Assembly (NCBI GenBank): GCA_965279065.1
Contig: OZ257134.1
Coordinates: 3,286,001 to 3,350,000 of the forward strand
Direction: 5' to 3'
Length of the DNA: 64,000 bases
Origin: JAKAXS01 sp965279065
GTDB lineage: Bacteria > Pseudomonadota > Alphaproteobacteria > Rhizobiales > Hyphomicrobiaceae
Made by a program: the position numbers and the translations under genes. Below are positions 18,505 through 28,400 of this stretch, one piece after another. Position 1 is the stretch's first letter. Every line of letters starts with the position of its first letter. The notes beneath the pieces were generated by a model. The model saw only the letters and a list, made by a program, of their open reading frames with translations. It searched no databases and was not told the origin of the DNA.

Positions 18505-20562
18505 TTAGGCGAGATGCAGGGCCGAGACGGCAAGGTCGATGAGCTTGATGCCGATGAACGGCACCACGAGGCCGCCGACGCCATAGATGAGAAGATTGCG
18601 GCGCAGCAGGGCAGCCGCACCCACCGGGCGGTAGGCGATACCCTTCAGCGCCAGCGGGATCAGCGCGATGATCACCAGCGCGTTGAAGATGACTGCCGAG
18701 AGAATGGCGCTCTGCGGCGTCGCCAGTTGCATGACGTTGAGCGCACCGAGCTGCGGATACGTCGCCAGGAACAGCGCGGGAATGATGGCGAAGTACTTGG
18801 CCACGTCGTTGGCGATCGAGAACGTCGTCAGCGAGCCGCGTGTCATCAACAGCTGCTTGCCGATCTCCGTGACCTCGATCAGCTTCGTCGGGTTGCTGTC
18901 GAGATCGACCATGTTGCCGGCCTCGCGCGCCGCCTGCGTGCCCGTCTGCATGGCCACGCCCACGTCCGCCTGCGCCAGCGCCGGCGCGTCGTTTGTGCCG
19001 TCGCCGCACATGGCGATGAGGCGGCCCTTGGCCTGCTCCGACTTGATGTAGGCCAGCTTGTCCTGCGGCGTGGCTTCCGCGATGTAGTCGTCGACGCCCG
19101 CTTCGGTTGCGATTGCCGCCGCCGTCACGGGGTTGTCACCCGTCACCATCACCGTCTTGATGCCCATGGCCCGCAGCGCGGCGAACCGCGACTTGATATC
19201 CGGCTTGACGACGTCCTTCAGGTGGATGACGCCGAGCAGCCTGTTGCCCTCCGCCACCGCCAACGGCGTGCCGCCCGACCGTGATATCACACCGACGGCA
19301 TCGCGGAAGGCTGACGCCGCCCCGTCCATCGTCTGGCCGGCGTAACCCAACACGGCATCCACCGCGCCCTTGCGCACGCTGCGGCCGTCCAGGTCGATGC
19401 CCGACAGGCGCGTCTGCGCCGAGAAGGCGATCGCGGTGACTTGCTTCCCGCTGACATCCGGTTCGCTCTGCCCATAGTTGCCCTTGGCCAGCGCCACGAT
19501 GGACCGGCCCTCCGGCGTCTCATCCGCCAACGACGACAGCAACGCCGCCTGAGCCAGTTCGGCTTCGGTCACTCCCGGCACGGGAATGAATGCCGTCGCC
19601 AGGCGGTTGCCGTAGGTGATCGTGCCGGTCTTGTCGAGCAGCAGCGTATCGACGTCGCCCGCCGCCTCGACCGCACGTCCCGACGTCGCCACCACGTTGA
19701 AGCGGATCAGACGATCCATGCCGGCGATGCCGATGGCCGACAGCAGGCCACCGATCGTCGTCGGGATCAGCGTCACCAGCAGCGCCACGAGCACCGTGAT
19801 GGGCAACACCGTGCCGGCATAGCCGGCCAGGCCCCACAGGGTCGTCACCGCGATCAGGAAGATCAGCGTCATGCCCGACAGCAGGATCGACAACGCCAGT
19901 TCGTTCGGCGTCTTCTGCCGTTCCGCGCCTTCCACCAGAGCGATCATGCGATCGAGGAACGACGAGCCCGGCGCCGCAGTGACCCGCACCCTGATCCAGT
20001 CCGACAGCACCACCGTACCGCCGGTCACGGCAGAACGGTCGCCACCAGACTCGCGGATCACCGGCGCCGATTCACCCGTGACCGCAGACTCGTTCACCGA
20101 TGCGATGCCTTCGACGACTTCGCCATCCGCCGGGATGAAGTCTCCCGCTTCGACGAGTACCACATCGCCGACGCGCAGATCGTTGGCCGAGACCTTTTCC
20201 CAGAGATCGTCGTTGGCGTCATCGGGATGCAGCAGCAGCTTTGCCGGCGTGTCGCTGCGCGTCTTGCGCAACTCGTCGGCCTGCGCCTTGCCGCGCCCTT
20301 CAGCGATGGCCTCGGCGAAGTTCGCGAACAAAACCGTGAACCACAGCCAGGCCGCGATCTGCCCTGTAAACAGCGTGTCCGGGCTGGCCGTCGCCGCGTC
20401 ACGGACGAAGACCGCCGTGACCACCGCCGCGACCACGCCGGTCACGAACATCACGGGGTTGCGCACGAGCTTTCGCGGCGAAAGCTTGCGGAAGGCGTCG
20501 ATGGCCGCCGTTTGCACGATGCTGGCATCGAACAGAGCTGCGGATTTTGCACGAGGGGACAT
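18505..20562 (-). CDS. kdpB: KdpB catalytic P-type ATPase subunit
   Basis: A 685-residue P-type ATPase subunit. ATG 20562 begins the typical KdpB N-terminus. The phosphorylation site is Asp310 in 'LLLDKTGT'. The actuator motif 'TGES' at 162-165 includes the serine whose phosphorylation inhibits KdpB in E. coli. 'GDGTNDAPAL' marks the hinge. It energises potassium import through KdpA. Confidence 0.95.
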   Translation of the reverse strand: MSPRAKSAALFDASIVQTAAIDAFRKLSPRKLVRNPVMFVTGVVAAVVTAVFVRDAATASPDTLFTGQIAAWLWFTVLFANFAEAIAEGRGKAQADELRKTRSDTPAKLLLHPDDANDDLWEKVSANDLRVGDVVLVEAGDFIPADGEVVEGIASVNESAVTGESAPVIRESGGDRSAVTGGTVVLSDWIRVRVTAAPGSSFLDRMIALVEGAERQKTPNELALSILLSGMTLIFLIAVTTLWGLAGYAGTVLPITVLVALLVTLIPTTIGGLLSAIGIAGMDRLIRFNVVATSGRAVEAAGDVDTLLLDKTGTITYGNRLATAFIPVPGVTEAELAQAALLSSLADETPEGRSIVALAKGNYGQSEPDVSGKQVTAIAFSAQTRLSGIDLDGRSVRKGAVDAVLGYAGQTMDGAASAFRDAVGVISRSGGTPLAVAEGNRLLGVIHLKDVVKPDIKSRFAALRAMGIKTVMVTGDNPVTAAAIATEAGVDDYIAEATPQDKLAYIKSEQAKGRLIAMCGDGTNDAPALAQADVGVAMQTGTQAAREAGNMVDLDSNPTKLIEVTEIGKQLLMTRGSLTTFSIANDVAKYFAIIPALFLATYPQLGALNVMQLATPQSAILSAVIFNALVIIALIPLALKGIAYRPVGAAALLRRNLLIYGVGGLVVPFIGIKLIDLAVSALHLA

Positions 20563-20573
20563 GACAGTTATCC

Positions 20574-22283
20574 TTAGAAGGTCTGGCCGGCTTGCATCAG
20601 GAACTGCTCGACGATCGGCCCGAGGGCCAGCGCCGGGAAGTACTGCAAGCCACCGAGAATGAGGATCACGCCGACGAGCAGGCCGATGAACAGCGGGCCG
20701 TGCGTCGGGAACGTGCCTTGCGTCGACGCCGTCTTCTTCTTCGCCATCAGCGATCCGGCGAGTGCCATCACGGGGACGACGTAGGCGAAGCGGCCGAGCA
20801 GCATGCCGATGCCCAGCGTCGTGTTGAACCACGGCGTGTTGGCATTCAGTCCTGCGAACGCCGAGCCGTTGTTACCCGCCGCCGACGAGTAGGCGTAGAG
20901 CAGCTCGGACAGGCCGTGCGGGCCGGCATTGTTGAGGCTCGACAGCGCCGCCGGCAACATCGCCGAGATCGCCGTAAACACCAGGATGGCCAGCGGCAGC
21001 ACCAGCACCGCCAGCATGGCGAGCTTCATCTCCCGCGACTCGATCTTCTTGCCGAGATACTCCGGCGTGCGCCCCACCATGAGCCCGGCGACGAACACCG
21101 TCAGGATGGCCATAACAATGATGCCGTAGAGGCCGGAACCGACGCCACCCGGCAGGATCTCGCCGAGCTGTATCAGGAACATGGGCATAAGGCCGCCCAG
21201 CGGCGTCAGCGAGTCATGCATGGCATTGACGGCACCGCACGACAGACCGGTCGTAACCACGACATAGAGCGCCGACATGGCCTGGCCGAAGCGCAGCTCC
21301 TTGCCTTCCATGTTGCCGCCGCTCGCGTCGACGCCGGCTGCCGTCAGCAACGGATTGCCCGCTGTCTCTGCCCAGTAAACGACGGCGACGGCCGAGATCA
21401 GCAGCACGGCCATGGCGATCAGCAGCGCTCTGCCCTGGCGCCCATCGCCGACCATCCGGCCGAACGTGAATGGAAACGCCGCCGCAATCAGCAGCATGCC
21501 CCAGATCGACAGCATGTTGGACCAGGCGTTGGGGTTCTCGAGCGGATGTGCAGCGTTGGCGTTGAAGAAGCCGCCGCCGTTGGTGCCGAGCTGCTTGATG
21601 GCTTCCTGCGTCGCGATCGGCCCCAGCGCGATGGTCTGCTTGCCGCCCTCCAGCGTCGTCGCATCGACGTTGGCCGCCAGCGTCTGCGGCAGGCCCGTCA
21701 GCAGGAAGGCCACGGTCAGCAGTATCGAGAGCGGCAAAAGCACGTAGAGCGTTGCGCGCACCATGTCGGTCCAGAAGTTGCCGACGGTGCTCGCTCCGCT
21801 GCGCGCAAATGCACGGATGGCGACGCACGCCAGCGCCATGCCGGTCGCCGCCGACAGGAAGTTCTGCACCGTCAGCCCCGTCATCTGCACGAGGTGGCTC
21901 ATCGTCGTCTCGCCGGCATACGATTGCCAGTTGGTGTTGGTGACGAAACTGACGGCGGTGTTGAATGCCAGGTCCGGCGGCACGCCAGCAAAACCCTGCG
22001 GATTTCCGGGCAGCACACCCTGCAAGCGCATCAGGCCATAGAGAAACAGGAAGCCGATGCCGTTGAACACCAGCATCGCCAGTGTATAGGAGAGCCAAGT
22101 TTGCTCCCGCTCCGGTTTGAGACCGGCGACGCCGTAGACGGCGCGCTCCACAGGTGCCAGCATTGGCGAGAGCATCGTGCGCTCGCCCTGGAAAACCTTG
22201 GCCATGTAGAGACCGAGTGGCCACGCGGTGACGAGCACCGCCAGCAGCACCGCTGCAATCTGCAGCCAACCAACGAATGTCAT
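20574..22283 (-). CDS. kdpA: KdpA potassium channel-like subunit
   Basis: A 569-residue membrane protein of the superfamily of K+ transporters. It carries the four degenerate selectivity loops, including 'TNTNWQSYAGE', 'GTNGGGFFNANAAHP', 'TTGLSCGAVNAM' and 'NNGSAFAG'. It conducts K+ in the KdpFABC complex. It is separated from kdpB by 11 bases and from kdpF by 20 bases. Confidence 0.95.
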   Translation of the reverse strand: MTFVGWLQIAAVLLAVLVTAWPLGLYMAKVFQGERTMLSPMLAPVERAVYGVAGLKPEREQTWLSYTLAMLVFNGIGFLFLYGLMRLQGVLPGNPQGFAGVPPDLAFNTAVSFVTNTNWQSYAGETTMSHLVQMTGLTVQNFLSAATGMALACVAIRAFARSGASTVGNFWTDMVRATLYVLLPLSILLTVAFLLTGLPQTLAANVDATTLEGGKQTIALGPIATQEAIKQLGTNGGGFFNANAAHPLENPNAWSNMLSIWGMLLIAAAFPFTFGRMVGDGRQGRALLIAMAVLLISAVAVVYWAETAGNPLLTAAGVDASGGNMEGKELRFGQAMSALYVVVTTGLSCGAVNAMHDSLTPLGGLMPMFLIQLGEILPGGVGSGLYGIIVMAILTVFVAGLMVGRTPEYLGKKIESREMKLAMLAVLVLPLAILVFTAISAMLPAALSSLNNAGPHGLSELLYAYSSAAGNNGSAFAGLNANTPWFNTTLGIGMLLGRFAYVVPVMALAGSLMAKKKTASTQGTFPTHGPLFIGLLVGVILILGGLQYFPALALGPIVEQFLMQAGQTF

Positions 22284-22303
22284 GGGAGTATCCTTCGCCC
22301 GAG

Positions 22304-22390
22304 CTAGAATTTCTCAGGGTGCAGCAGCGTGTAGATGAGATAGGCGCCGAGGCCGATGGCGACGACGAGCCCGATGAGAGGTTCTGTCAT
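22304..22390 (-). CDS. kdpF: KdpF small stabilising subunit
   Basis: A 28-residue single-pass membrane peptide, beginning 'MTEPLIGLVVAIGLGAYLIY' and ending 'LHPEKF'. Size, sequence pattern and position immediately before kdpA match KdpF, which stabilises the KdpABC complex. It is too short for most gene finders. Confidence 0.85.
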   Translation of the reverse strand: MTEPLIGLVVAIGLGAYLIYTLLHPEKF

Positions 22391-22400
22391 GGCGCGATCC

Positions 22401-22484
22401 TCACAACCGGCCACAGAACGCAGCATAGAGACCGAGCAGGCCGAAGCCGCCGAGCCCTAGCGCGCAGAAAATAAGATCAAACAT
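22401..22484 (-). CDS. Tiny 27-aa membrane peptide leading the kdp operon
   Basis: An ATG at 22484, preceded by GGAGAAACTCC, opens a 27-codon frame that begins 'MFDLIFCALGLGGFGLLGLY' and ends 'CGRL'. It is one hydrophobic helix. The stop lies 10 bases before the kdpF start on the same strand. It resembles KdpF in size only. It could be an extra small subunit or a leader peptide. A hairpin overlaps its ribosome binding site. I do not recognise it as a named family. Confidence 0.6.
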   Translation of the reverse strand: MFDLIFCALGLGGFGLLGLYAAFCGRL

Positions 22485-22492
22485 GGAGTTTC

Positions 22493-22512
22493 TCCGTCAT
22501 TCTAGTGACGGA
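22493..22512 (-). promoter_or_regulatory. Inverted repeat overlapping the ribosome binding site of the first kdp ORF
   Basis: On the minus strand TCCGTCA and TGACGGA flank a six-base loop. The second arm contains the GACGGAG that serves as ribosome binding site for the ORF starting at 22484. As RNA it could hide that site; as DNA it is a 7+7 operator candidate for KdpE. The sequence does not decide between these. Confidence 0.45.
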
Positions 22513-22643
22513 GGTCATATGATCCTGGGCCCCATCAGGGATCCATGGGGAAAACACCGGCATGCATAAAGACGATATAAGGATTAACAGCTCAGCCGCT
22601 GAACCGACCGCCGTAAACACTTACCGGCCAACCACTTCAAATC

Positions 22644-23984
22644 TCAGGATCGCACGACAGCCGCCGCTGGATCGGTCATCAGCGGTCGCTGATTGAGCTC
22701 CGCGTTCATGCGCGCCTCGTCCAGCGCACCTTCCGTCTTGGCGATGACGATCGTCGCCACGCCGTTGCCGATCAGGTTCGTCAGCGCGCGCGCCTCTGAC
22801 ATGAAGCGATCGATGCCCAGAATAATGGCCATCGAGTTGACGTCGATGGTACCGGTCGTCGCCAGCGTCGCCGCCAGAACGATGAAGCCCGACCCTGTCA
22901 CGCCGGCCGCACCCTTGGACGTCAGCAGCAAAACGCCGAGAATGCCGAGTTGCTGCGCAAGAGAAAGCTCGACATTGGTCGCCTGCGCCAGGAACAGGGC
23001 CGCCATCGTCAGGTAGATGCATGTGCCGTCGAGGTTGAACGAATAGCCGGTGGGGATGACGAGACCCACCACGCCCTCCTCCGCGCCTAGCTTCTTCATG
23101 CGCGCGATCATGCGCGGCAACACCGACTCCGACGACGACGTCGCCAGCACGATCAGCAGCTCTTCCTTGATGTAGCGGATGAACTTGAAGATCGAGAAGC
23201 CGAACCACCAGGCGATCGGGCCCAGCACGCCGAAGATGAACAGCAGGCAGGTAGCGTAGAACGTGCCCATCAGCATGGCCAGAGAGGTCAGGCTGTCGAC
23301 GCCGTACTTGCCGATGGTGAAGGCCATGGCCCCGAACGCGCCGATCGGCGCTGCCTTCATGATGATGCCGACGATGCCGAAGAACACGTGGCTGATCTGA
23401 TCGATGAAGTCGAGCACCGGGCGGCCGCGCTGGCCGAGCGCCTGCAGCGAGAAGGCGAACAGCAGGGCGAACAGCAGAACCTGCAGGATGTTGCCGTCGA
23501 CGAAGGCGCTGATCACCGTCTTGGGAATGACGTCGAGCAGAAAGCCGACCGTGCTCTGGTCGTGGGCCTTGGTGATGTATTCGGAAACGCTGGCGCCGTC
23601 GATCTTGGTGGGGTCGATGTTCATGCCGTGGCCGGGCCGCACGACATTCGAAACGGTCAAGCCGATGGCCAGCGCAATGGTGGTCAGGATCTCGAAATAG
23701 ATCAGTGCCTTGATGCCGACGGTGCCGACCTGCTTCAGGTTTTGCATCGAGGCGATGCCGTGCACCACCGTGCAGAAGATGATCGGCGCGATGATCATCT
23801 TGATGAGCTTGATGAAGCCGTCGCCGAGCGGCTTCATCTGCGTACCAATTTCCGGGTAGTAGTGTCCTAGCAGCACGCCGAGCGCAATCGCCGTCAGCAC
23901 CTGCACGTAGAGATGAGAGTAAAACGGCTTGCGGACAGACGGTCCACCAAGCGCGGCGTCTTCCGCTGTGACTGCAGGCTGCAT
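22644..23984 (-). CDS. dctA: DctA C4-dicarboxylate/H+ symporter
   Basis: A 446-residue glutamate/dicarboxylate (DAACS) family carrier. It has the serine-rich re-entrant motif 'TSSSESVLPRM', the motif 'PTGYSFNLDGTCIY' and the C-terminal 'IDRFMSEARALTNLIGNGVAT'. DctA imports succinate, fumarate and malate. The neighbouring operon encodes malic enzyme and pyruvate dehydrogenase, which would convert imported malate to acetyl-CoA, so the context fits. It is transcribed away from that operon. Confidence 0.93.
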   Translation of the reverse strand: MQPAVTAEDAALGGPSVRKPFYSHLYVQVLTAIALGVLLGHYYPEIGTQMKPLGDGFIKLIKMIIAPIIFCTVVHGIASMQNLKQVGTVGIKALIYFEILTTIALAIGLTVSNVVRPGHGMNIDPTKIDGASVSEYITKAHDQSTVGFLLDVIPKTVISAFVDGNILQVLLFALLFAFSLQALGQRGRPVLDFIDQISHVFFGIVGIIMKAAPIGAFGAMAFTIGKYGVDSLTSLAMLMGTFYATCLLFIFGVLGPIAWWFGFSIFKFIRYIKEELLIVLATSSSESVLPRMIARMKKLGAEEGVVGLVIPTGYSFNLDGTCIYLTMAALFLAQATNVELSLAQQLGILGVLLLTSKGAAGVTGSGFIVLAATLATTGTIDVNSMAIILGIDRFMSEARALTNLIGNGVATIVIAKTEGALDEARMNAELNQRPLMTDPAAAVVRS

Positions 23985-24401
23985 CGGCGTCCCCCGGACG
24001 TAAGATTTTTTATCCTACTACGTCACGGCTTTTCGTCATCTGGAAGCGGAATCTTCTCCGATCGCACATTTTGCGCCGCACCCTTTCAATGGCCTTTGCT
24101 TGTCTTAACGACACCGCAAGAGTCGCCGCGCATCGCCGCCGCAGCGCACACAATATGCTGCCGAATGGCCCAACCAGACATCCGTCATGACTCTTTGCTA
24201 ATACGTTAGTGTAGTTGCGTTCCTCGGATGGTTCGCGCGATTTCTGGCACCGGTGTGTCGTCGACGCTTGACCGGGAACCCGGTAAACGTCTTCATCGCC
24301 ACATTCATGGTACGCACGGCTGCTCTGCACTAAAGCCTTCAACCACGATTGGCCAAAAGTGCAAAGGTAACGAAGATCGAAACCCTAGGACGGCGGGTCG
24401 A
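23985..24401. other. Divergent promoter region between dctA and the pyruvate dehydrogenase operon
   Basis: About 417 bases without a supported gene. The stretch is more AT-rich than the flanking genes, as expected of two outward promoters. CTAATACGTTAG at 24198-24209 is a short inverted repeat that could be an operator, but I cannot pair it with a regulator. An in-frame extension of aceE upstream of 24402 lacks protein-like character. Confidence 0.4.
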
Positions 24402-27065
24402 ATGCAAGAAGAACAAGATGTGTCCCTACAAGCGCGAGAATGGGATGAGGCCATTGCTTCGGTCATCGCCTTTGAGGGAACCGAGGCGGCCGATCGCATT
24501 CTGACCCAGGTTGTCGATACGGCCCGCCGCAACGGGGCCAAGGTGCCCTTCGCCGCCAATACCGCCTACATCAATACCATCCCGCCGGACCAGGAGCCGC
24601 ATCATCCCGGCACGCGCGCGATCGAGCACCGCATTCGCTCCGTCATCCGCTGGAATGCGATGGCGATCGTACTCAAGGCCAACAAGCACTCGTCCGAACT
24701 GGGCGGCCACCTGGCGAGCTTCCAGTCGGCGGCGACCCTCTACGATACCGGCTTCATGCATTTCTGGCACGCGCCCAACGAGACGCACGGCGGCGACCTG
24801 GTGCTGGTGCAGGGCCACTCCTCGCCCGGCATTTACGCCCGCGCGTTCCTTGAGGGCCGGCTGAGCGAGGAACAACTCCTCAATTTCCGCCAGGAAGTCG
24901 GCGGCAAGGGCATCCCGTCCTACCCTCACCCCTGGCTGATGCCGGACTTCTGGCAGTTCCCCACGGTGTCCATGGGCCTCGGGCCCCTGATGGCGATCTA
25001 TCAGGCCCGCTTCCTGAAGTATCTCCACGCCCGCGGCCTGGCCGACACCGAACAGCGCAAGGTCTGGGTCTTCTGCGGCGACGGCGAGATGGACGAGCCT
25101 GAAAGCCTCGGCGCCATTTCGCTGGCCGGACGCGAGAAGCTCGACAACCTGATCTTCGTCATCAACTGCAACCTGCAGCGGCTCGACGGCCCCGTGCGCG
25201 GCAACGGCAAGATCATCCAGGAGCTGGAGGGCGACTTCCGCGGTTCCGGCTGGAACGTGATCAAGGTCGTGTGGGGCTCGCAGTGGGACGAACTGCTGGC
25301 GCGCGACACGTCCGGCAAACTGCGCCAGCTGATGGAGGAGTGCGTCGACGGCGAATACCAGAACTTCAAGTCGAAGAACGGCGCCTACATCCGCGAGAAC
25401 TTCTTCGGCCGCTATCCCGAAACGGCGGCCCTCATCGCCGACTGGCCGGACGAGAAGATCTGGAAGCTGACGCGCGGCGGCCATGATCCGCAGAAGGTCT
25501 ACGCCGCCTATAAGGCCGCCAGCGAGCACAAAGGCCAGCCGAGCCTCATCCTCGCCAAGACCGTCAAGGGCTACGGCATGGGCTCGGCCGGCGAAGGCCA
25601 GATGATCAGCCATCAGGCCAAGAAGATGCCGCTGGAGCCGCTGAAGCAGTTCCGCGACCGCTTCCAGGTGCCGTTGGCAGACGACCAGCTCGAAGAGCTG
25701 CCGTTCATCACCTTCCCCGAAGGCAGCGAGGAGATGAGCTACCTGCGCGCCCGCCGCAAGGCGCTCGGCGGCTACCTGCCGCAGCGCCGCGAGAAATCGT
25801 CCGAGACGCTCGCCGTTCCCCCGCTCAGCGCCTTCGAGGGCCAGCTGAAGTCGACCGAGGATCGCGAGGTCTCCACCACCATGGCCTTCGTGCGCATCCT
25901 CAACACGCTGCTGCGCGACAAGGACATCGGCAAGCGCGTCGTGCCGATCGTTCCCGACGAAAGCCGCACCTTCGGCATGGAAGGCATGTTCCGCCAGTTC
26001 GGCATCTTCAGCCAGGTCGGCCAGCTCTATAAGCCCCAGGATGCCGATCAGCTGATGTTCTACAAGGAGGATCGCAACGGCCAGATCCTGCAGGAAGGCA
26101 TCAACGAGCCGGGCGCCATGGCGTCCTGGATCGCCGCGGGCACCAGCTACTCCACGTCCAACTGCCCGATGATCCCGTTCTACATCTACTACTCGATGTT
26201 CGGCTTCCAGCGCGTCGGCGACCTCGCCTGGGCCGCAGGCGACATGCGCGCCCGCGGCTTCCTCCTCGGCGGCACCTCGGGCCGCACCACGCTCAACGGC
26301 GAGGGCCTGCAGCACGAGGACGGCCACAGCCACATCATCTCGCAGACCATCCCCAACTGCATCAGCTACGATCCGACCTACGCCTACGAGCTGGCGGTGA
26401 TCATCCAGAACGGCATGAAGCGCATGCTGACCGACCAGGAGGACGTCTTCTATTATCTGACGCTCTTGAACGAGAACTACGCCCACCCGGCCATGCCCGA
26501 GGGCGCCGAGGACGGCATCATCAAGGGCATGCATCTGATCCGCGCCGCCGATCCGAAGGCCAAGGGCCGCCGCGTCCAGCTCATGGGCTGCGGCGCCATC
26601 CTGCGCGAGGTGATTGCCGGCGCCGACCTCTTGGAGAAGGACTTCGGCATCTCCGCCGACATCTGGAGCGTGACGAGCTTTACCGAGCTGAAGCGCGAGG
26701 CGCACGATTGCGAGCGCTGGAACATGCTGCACCCCGGCGAGCCCGAACGCGTCCCCTACGTCACCCAGAAGCTGGCTGAACGCGGTGACGACCCTGTGAT
26801 CGCCTCGACCGACTACATGAAACTGTTCGCCGACCAGATCCGCCCCTTCGTGCCGGCGAAGTACCGCGTGCTTGGCACCGACGGTTTCGGCCGCTCAGAC
26901 TACCGCAAGGCCCTGCGCTCGTTCTTCGAGGTCGACCGCCACTTCGTCGCCGTCGCCGCCCTGAAGGCCCTTGCCGATGAGAACAAGGTGCCCTCGACCA
27001 AGGTTGCCGAGGCCATCAAGCAGTACGGGATCGATCCCGAAAAAAACAATCCCACGCGCACGTAA
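24402..27065 (+). CDS. aceE: Pyruvate dehydrogenase E1, homodimeric type
   Basis: An 887-residue E1 component, the same size as E. coli AceE. ATG 24402 follows a GGCGGG stretch. The thiamine diphosphate motif begins 'GDGEMDEPES' at about 226. The N-terminal region 'PPDQEPHHPGT' and the later 'TSGRTTLNGEGLQHEDGHSH' are characteristic of this E1 class. It decarboxylates pyruvate and acetylates the lipoyl group of E2. Alphaproteobacteria mostly use an alpha2beta2 E1 (pdhA/pdhB), so this type is notable. It is the first gene of the operon aceE-aceF-lpd-maeB. Confidence 0.95.
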   Translation: MQEEQDVSLQAREWDEAIASVIAFEGTEAADRILTQVVDTARRNGAKVPFAANTAYINTIPPDQEPHHPGTRAIEHRIRSVIRWNAMAIVLKANKHSSELGGHLASFQSAATLYDTGFMHFWHAPNETHGGDLVLVQGHSSPGIYARAFLEGRLSEEQLLNFRQEVGGKGIPSYPHPWLMPDFWQFPTVSMGLGPLMAIYQARFLKYLHARGLADTEQRKVWVFCGDGEMDEPESLGAISLAGREKLDNLIFVINCNLQRLDGPVRGNGKIIQELEGDFRGSGWNVIKVVWGSQWDELLARDTSGKLRQLMEECVDGEYQNFKSKNGAYIRENFFGRYPETAALIADWPDEKIWKLTRGGHDPQKVYAAYKAASEHKGQPSLILAKTVKGYGMGSAGEGQMISHQAKKMPLEPLKQFRDRFQVPLADDQLEELPFITFPEGSEEMSYLRARRKALGGYLPQRREKSSETLAVPPLSAFEGQLKSTEDREVSTTMAFVRILNTLLRDKDIGKRVVPIVPDESRTFGMEGMFRQFGIFSQVGQLYKPQDADQLMFYKEDRNGQILQEGINEPGAMASWIAAGTSYSTSNCPMIPFYIYYSMFGFQRVGDLAWAAGDMRARGFLLGGTSGRTTLNGEGLQHEDGHSHIISQTIPNCISYDPTYAYELAVIIQNGMKRMLTDQEDVFYYLTLLNENYAHPAMPEGAEDGIIKGMHLIRAADPKAKGRRVQLMGCGAILREVIAGADLLEKDFGISADIWSVTSFTELKREAHDCERWNMLHPGEPERVPYVTQKLAERGDDPVIASTDYMKLFADQIRPFVPAKYRVLGTDGFGRSDYRKALRSFFEVDRHFVAVAALKALADENKVPSTKVAEAIKQYGIDPEKNNPTRT

Positions 27066-27089
27066 GCGCTGACGCTTTTCGGAGGACGT

Positions 27090-28385
27090 ATGTCGCTGAT
27101 CGACGTGAAGGTGCCGGACATCGGCGACTTCAAGAACATTCCCGTTATCGAGATCGCCGTGAAGCCCGGCGACGACGTGAAGGCCGATGACCCGCTGATC
27201 ACGCTGGAAAGCGACAAGGCAACGCTCGACGTACCGGCACCACAAGCCGGCAAGATCGCCGAGATCCTGGTCAAGATCGGCGACAAGGTGAGCATGGGCT
27301 CGGCCATCGTCAAGATGGAGAATGCCGCGGCTGGTGGCACCCCAAAGACGCAAGCCCCGGCGCCCGGCAAGGCTGGCGAGCAAGCCGCGCCAAAACCGGA
27401 TGCAGGCCCCGCCAAAGCCGTCGAAGCCAAACAAGCGGCAGGCGAGCAGCAACCGTCGACCGTAGGGCGCAGCGGCCTGCCGCCGCCGGTCGACTTCGGC
27501 AACGCGCACGCCAGCCCCTCCGTGCGCCGCATCGCCCGCGAACTCGGCATCGATCTGACGACGATCAAGGGCAGCGGCGACAAGGGCCGCATCACGACCG
27601 ACGATGTGAAACGCGCGCTCGGCGCGGGCGGCGGCACGTCGTCCGGCTCCGGCATTCCGGAAATCCCGGCGCAGGACTTCGCCAAGTTCGGCCCGATCGA
27701 GGAAAAGAAGCTCTCCCGCCTCAGGAAGCTGTCGGGTCCGCATCTGCACCGCTCGTGGCTCAACGTTCCGCACGTCACCCACACCGACGAAGCCGACATC
27801 ACCGAGCTCGAAGCCTACCGCAAACAGCTCGACGACGCCGGCAAGGAGAAGGGCTATCGCGTCACGATGCTGGCGTTCCTGCTGAAGGCCAGCGTCTCCG
27901 CACTCAAGGATGCGCCCGAGTTCAATTCCTCGCTGTCGCCGGCCAAGGACGCCCTGATCCTCAAGAAGTATTACAACATCGGCGTCGCCGTCGACACGCC
28001 GGACGGCCTCGTCGTCCCCGTCATCAAGGAGGTCGACCGCAAGGGCATCATCGAGCTCAGCCAGGAACTGGCGTCCGTTTCAGCCCGCATGCGCGAGGGC
28101 AAGATCCAGCCCGCCGACATCTCCGGCGGCACCTTCTCGATCTCCAGCCTCGGCGGCATCGGCGGCACCAACGTCACGCCCATCGTCAACGCGCCGGAAG
28201 TCGCCATTCTCGGCGTCGTGCGCTCCGTCATGAAGCCCGTGTGGGACGGCAAGGCCTTCCAGCCGCGCCTCATGCTGCCGCTGTGCCTCTCCTACGACCA
28301 TCGCGTGATCGACGGCGCCTCCGCCGCACGCTTCACCAAGCGGCTGGCGGACATCCTGTCCGACGTACGCGAACTCGTGCTGTAG
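27090..28385 (+). CDS. aceF: Pyruvate dehydrogenase E2, dihydrolipoyl acetyltransferase
   Basis: A 431-residue E2 with a single lipoyl domain (residues 1-75, lipoyl lysine in 'LESDKATLDV'), a Pro/Ala linker, a peripheral subunit-binding domain at about 143-180 ('SPSVRRIARELGIDL') and the catalytic domain ending in 'DHRVIDGASAARF'. E. coli E2 has three lipoyl domains, so this one is short. The lipoyl domain closely resembles the one fused to the next gene. RBS GGAGG lies just before ATG 27090. Confidence 0.95.
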   Translation: MSLIDVKVPDIGDFKNIPVIEIAVKPGDDVKADDPLITLESDKATLDVPAPQAGKIAEILVKIGDKVSMGSAIVKMENAAAGGTPKTQAPAPGKAGEQAAPKPDAGPAKAVEAKQAAGEQQPSTVGRSGLPPPVDFGNAHASPSVRRIARELGIDLTTIKGSGDKGRITTDDVKRALGAGGGTSSGSGIPEIPAQDFAKFGPIEEKKLSRLRKLSGPHLHRSWLNVPHVTHTDEADITELEAYRKQLDDAGKEKGYRVTMLAFLLKASVSALKDAPEFNSSLSPAKDALILKKYYNIGVAVDTPDGLVVPVIKEVDRKGIIELSQELASVSARMREGKIQPADISGGTFSISSLGGIGGTNVTPIVNAPEVAILGVVRSVMKPVWDGKAFQPRLMLPLCLSYDHRVIDGASAARFTKRLADILSDVRELVL

Positions 28386-28400
28386 GCCGCGGAGATCACC

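Noticed and set aside
24426..26732. Long open frame of 768 codons antisense to aceE
   Set aside because: It is a by-product of GC-rich codon bias opposite a gene with clear catalytic motifs; its translation has no domain and no ribosome binding site.
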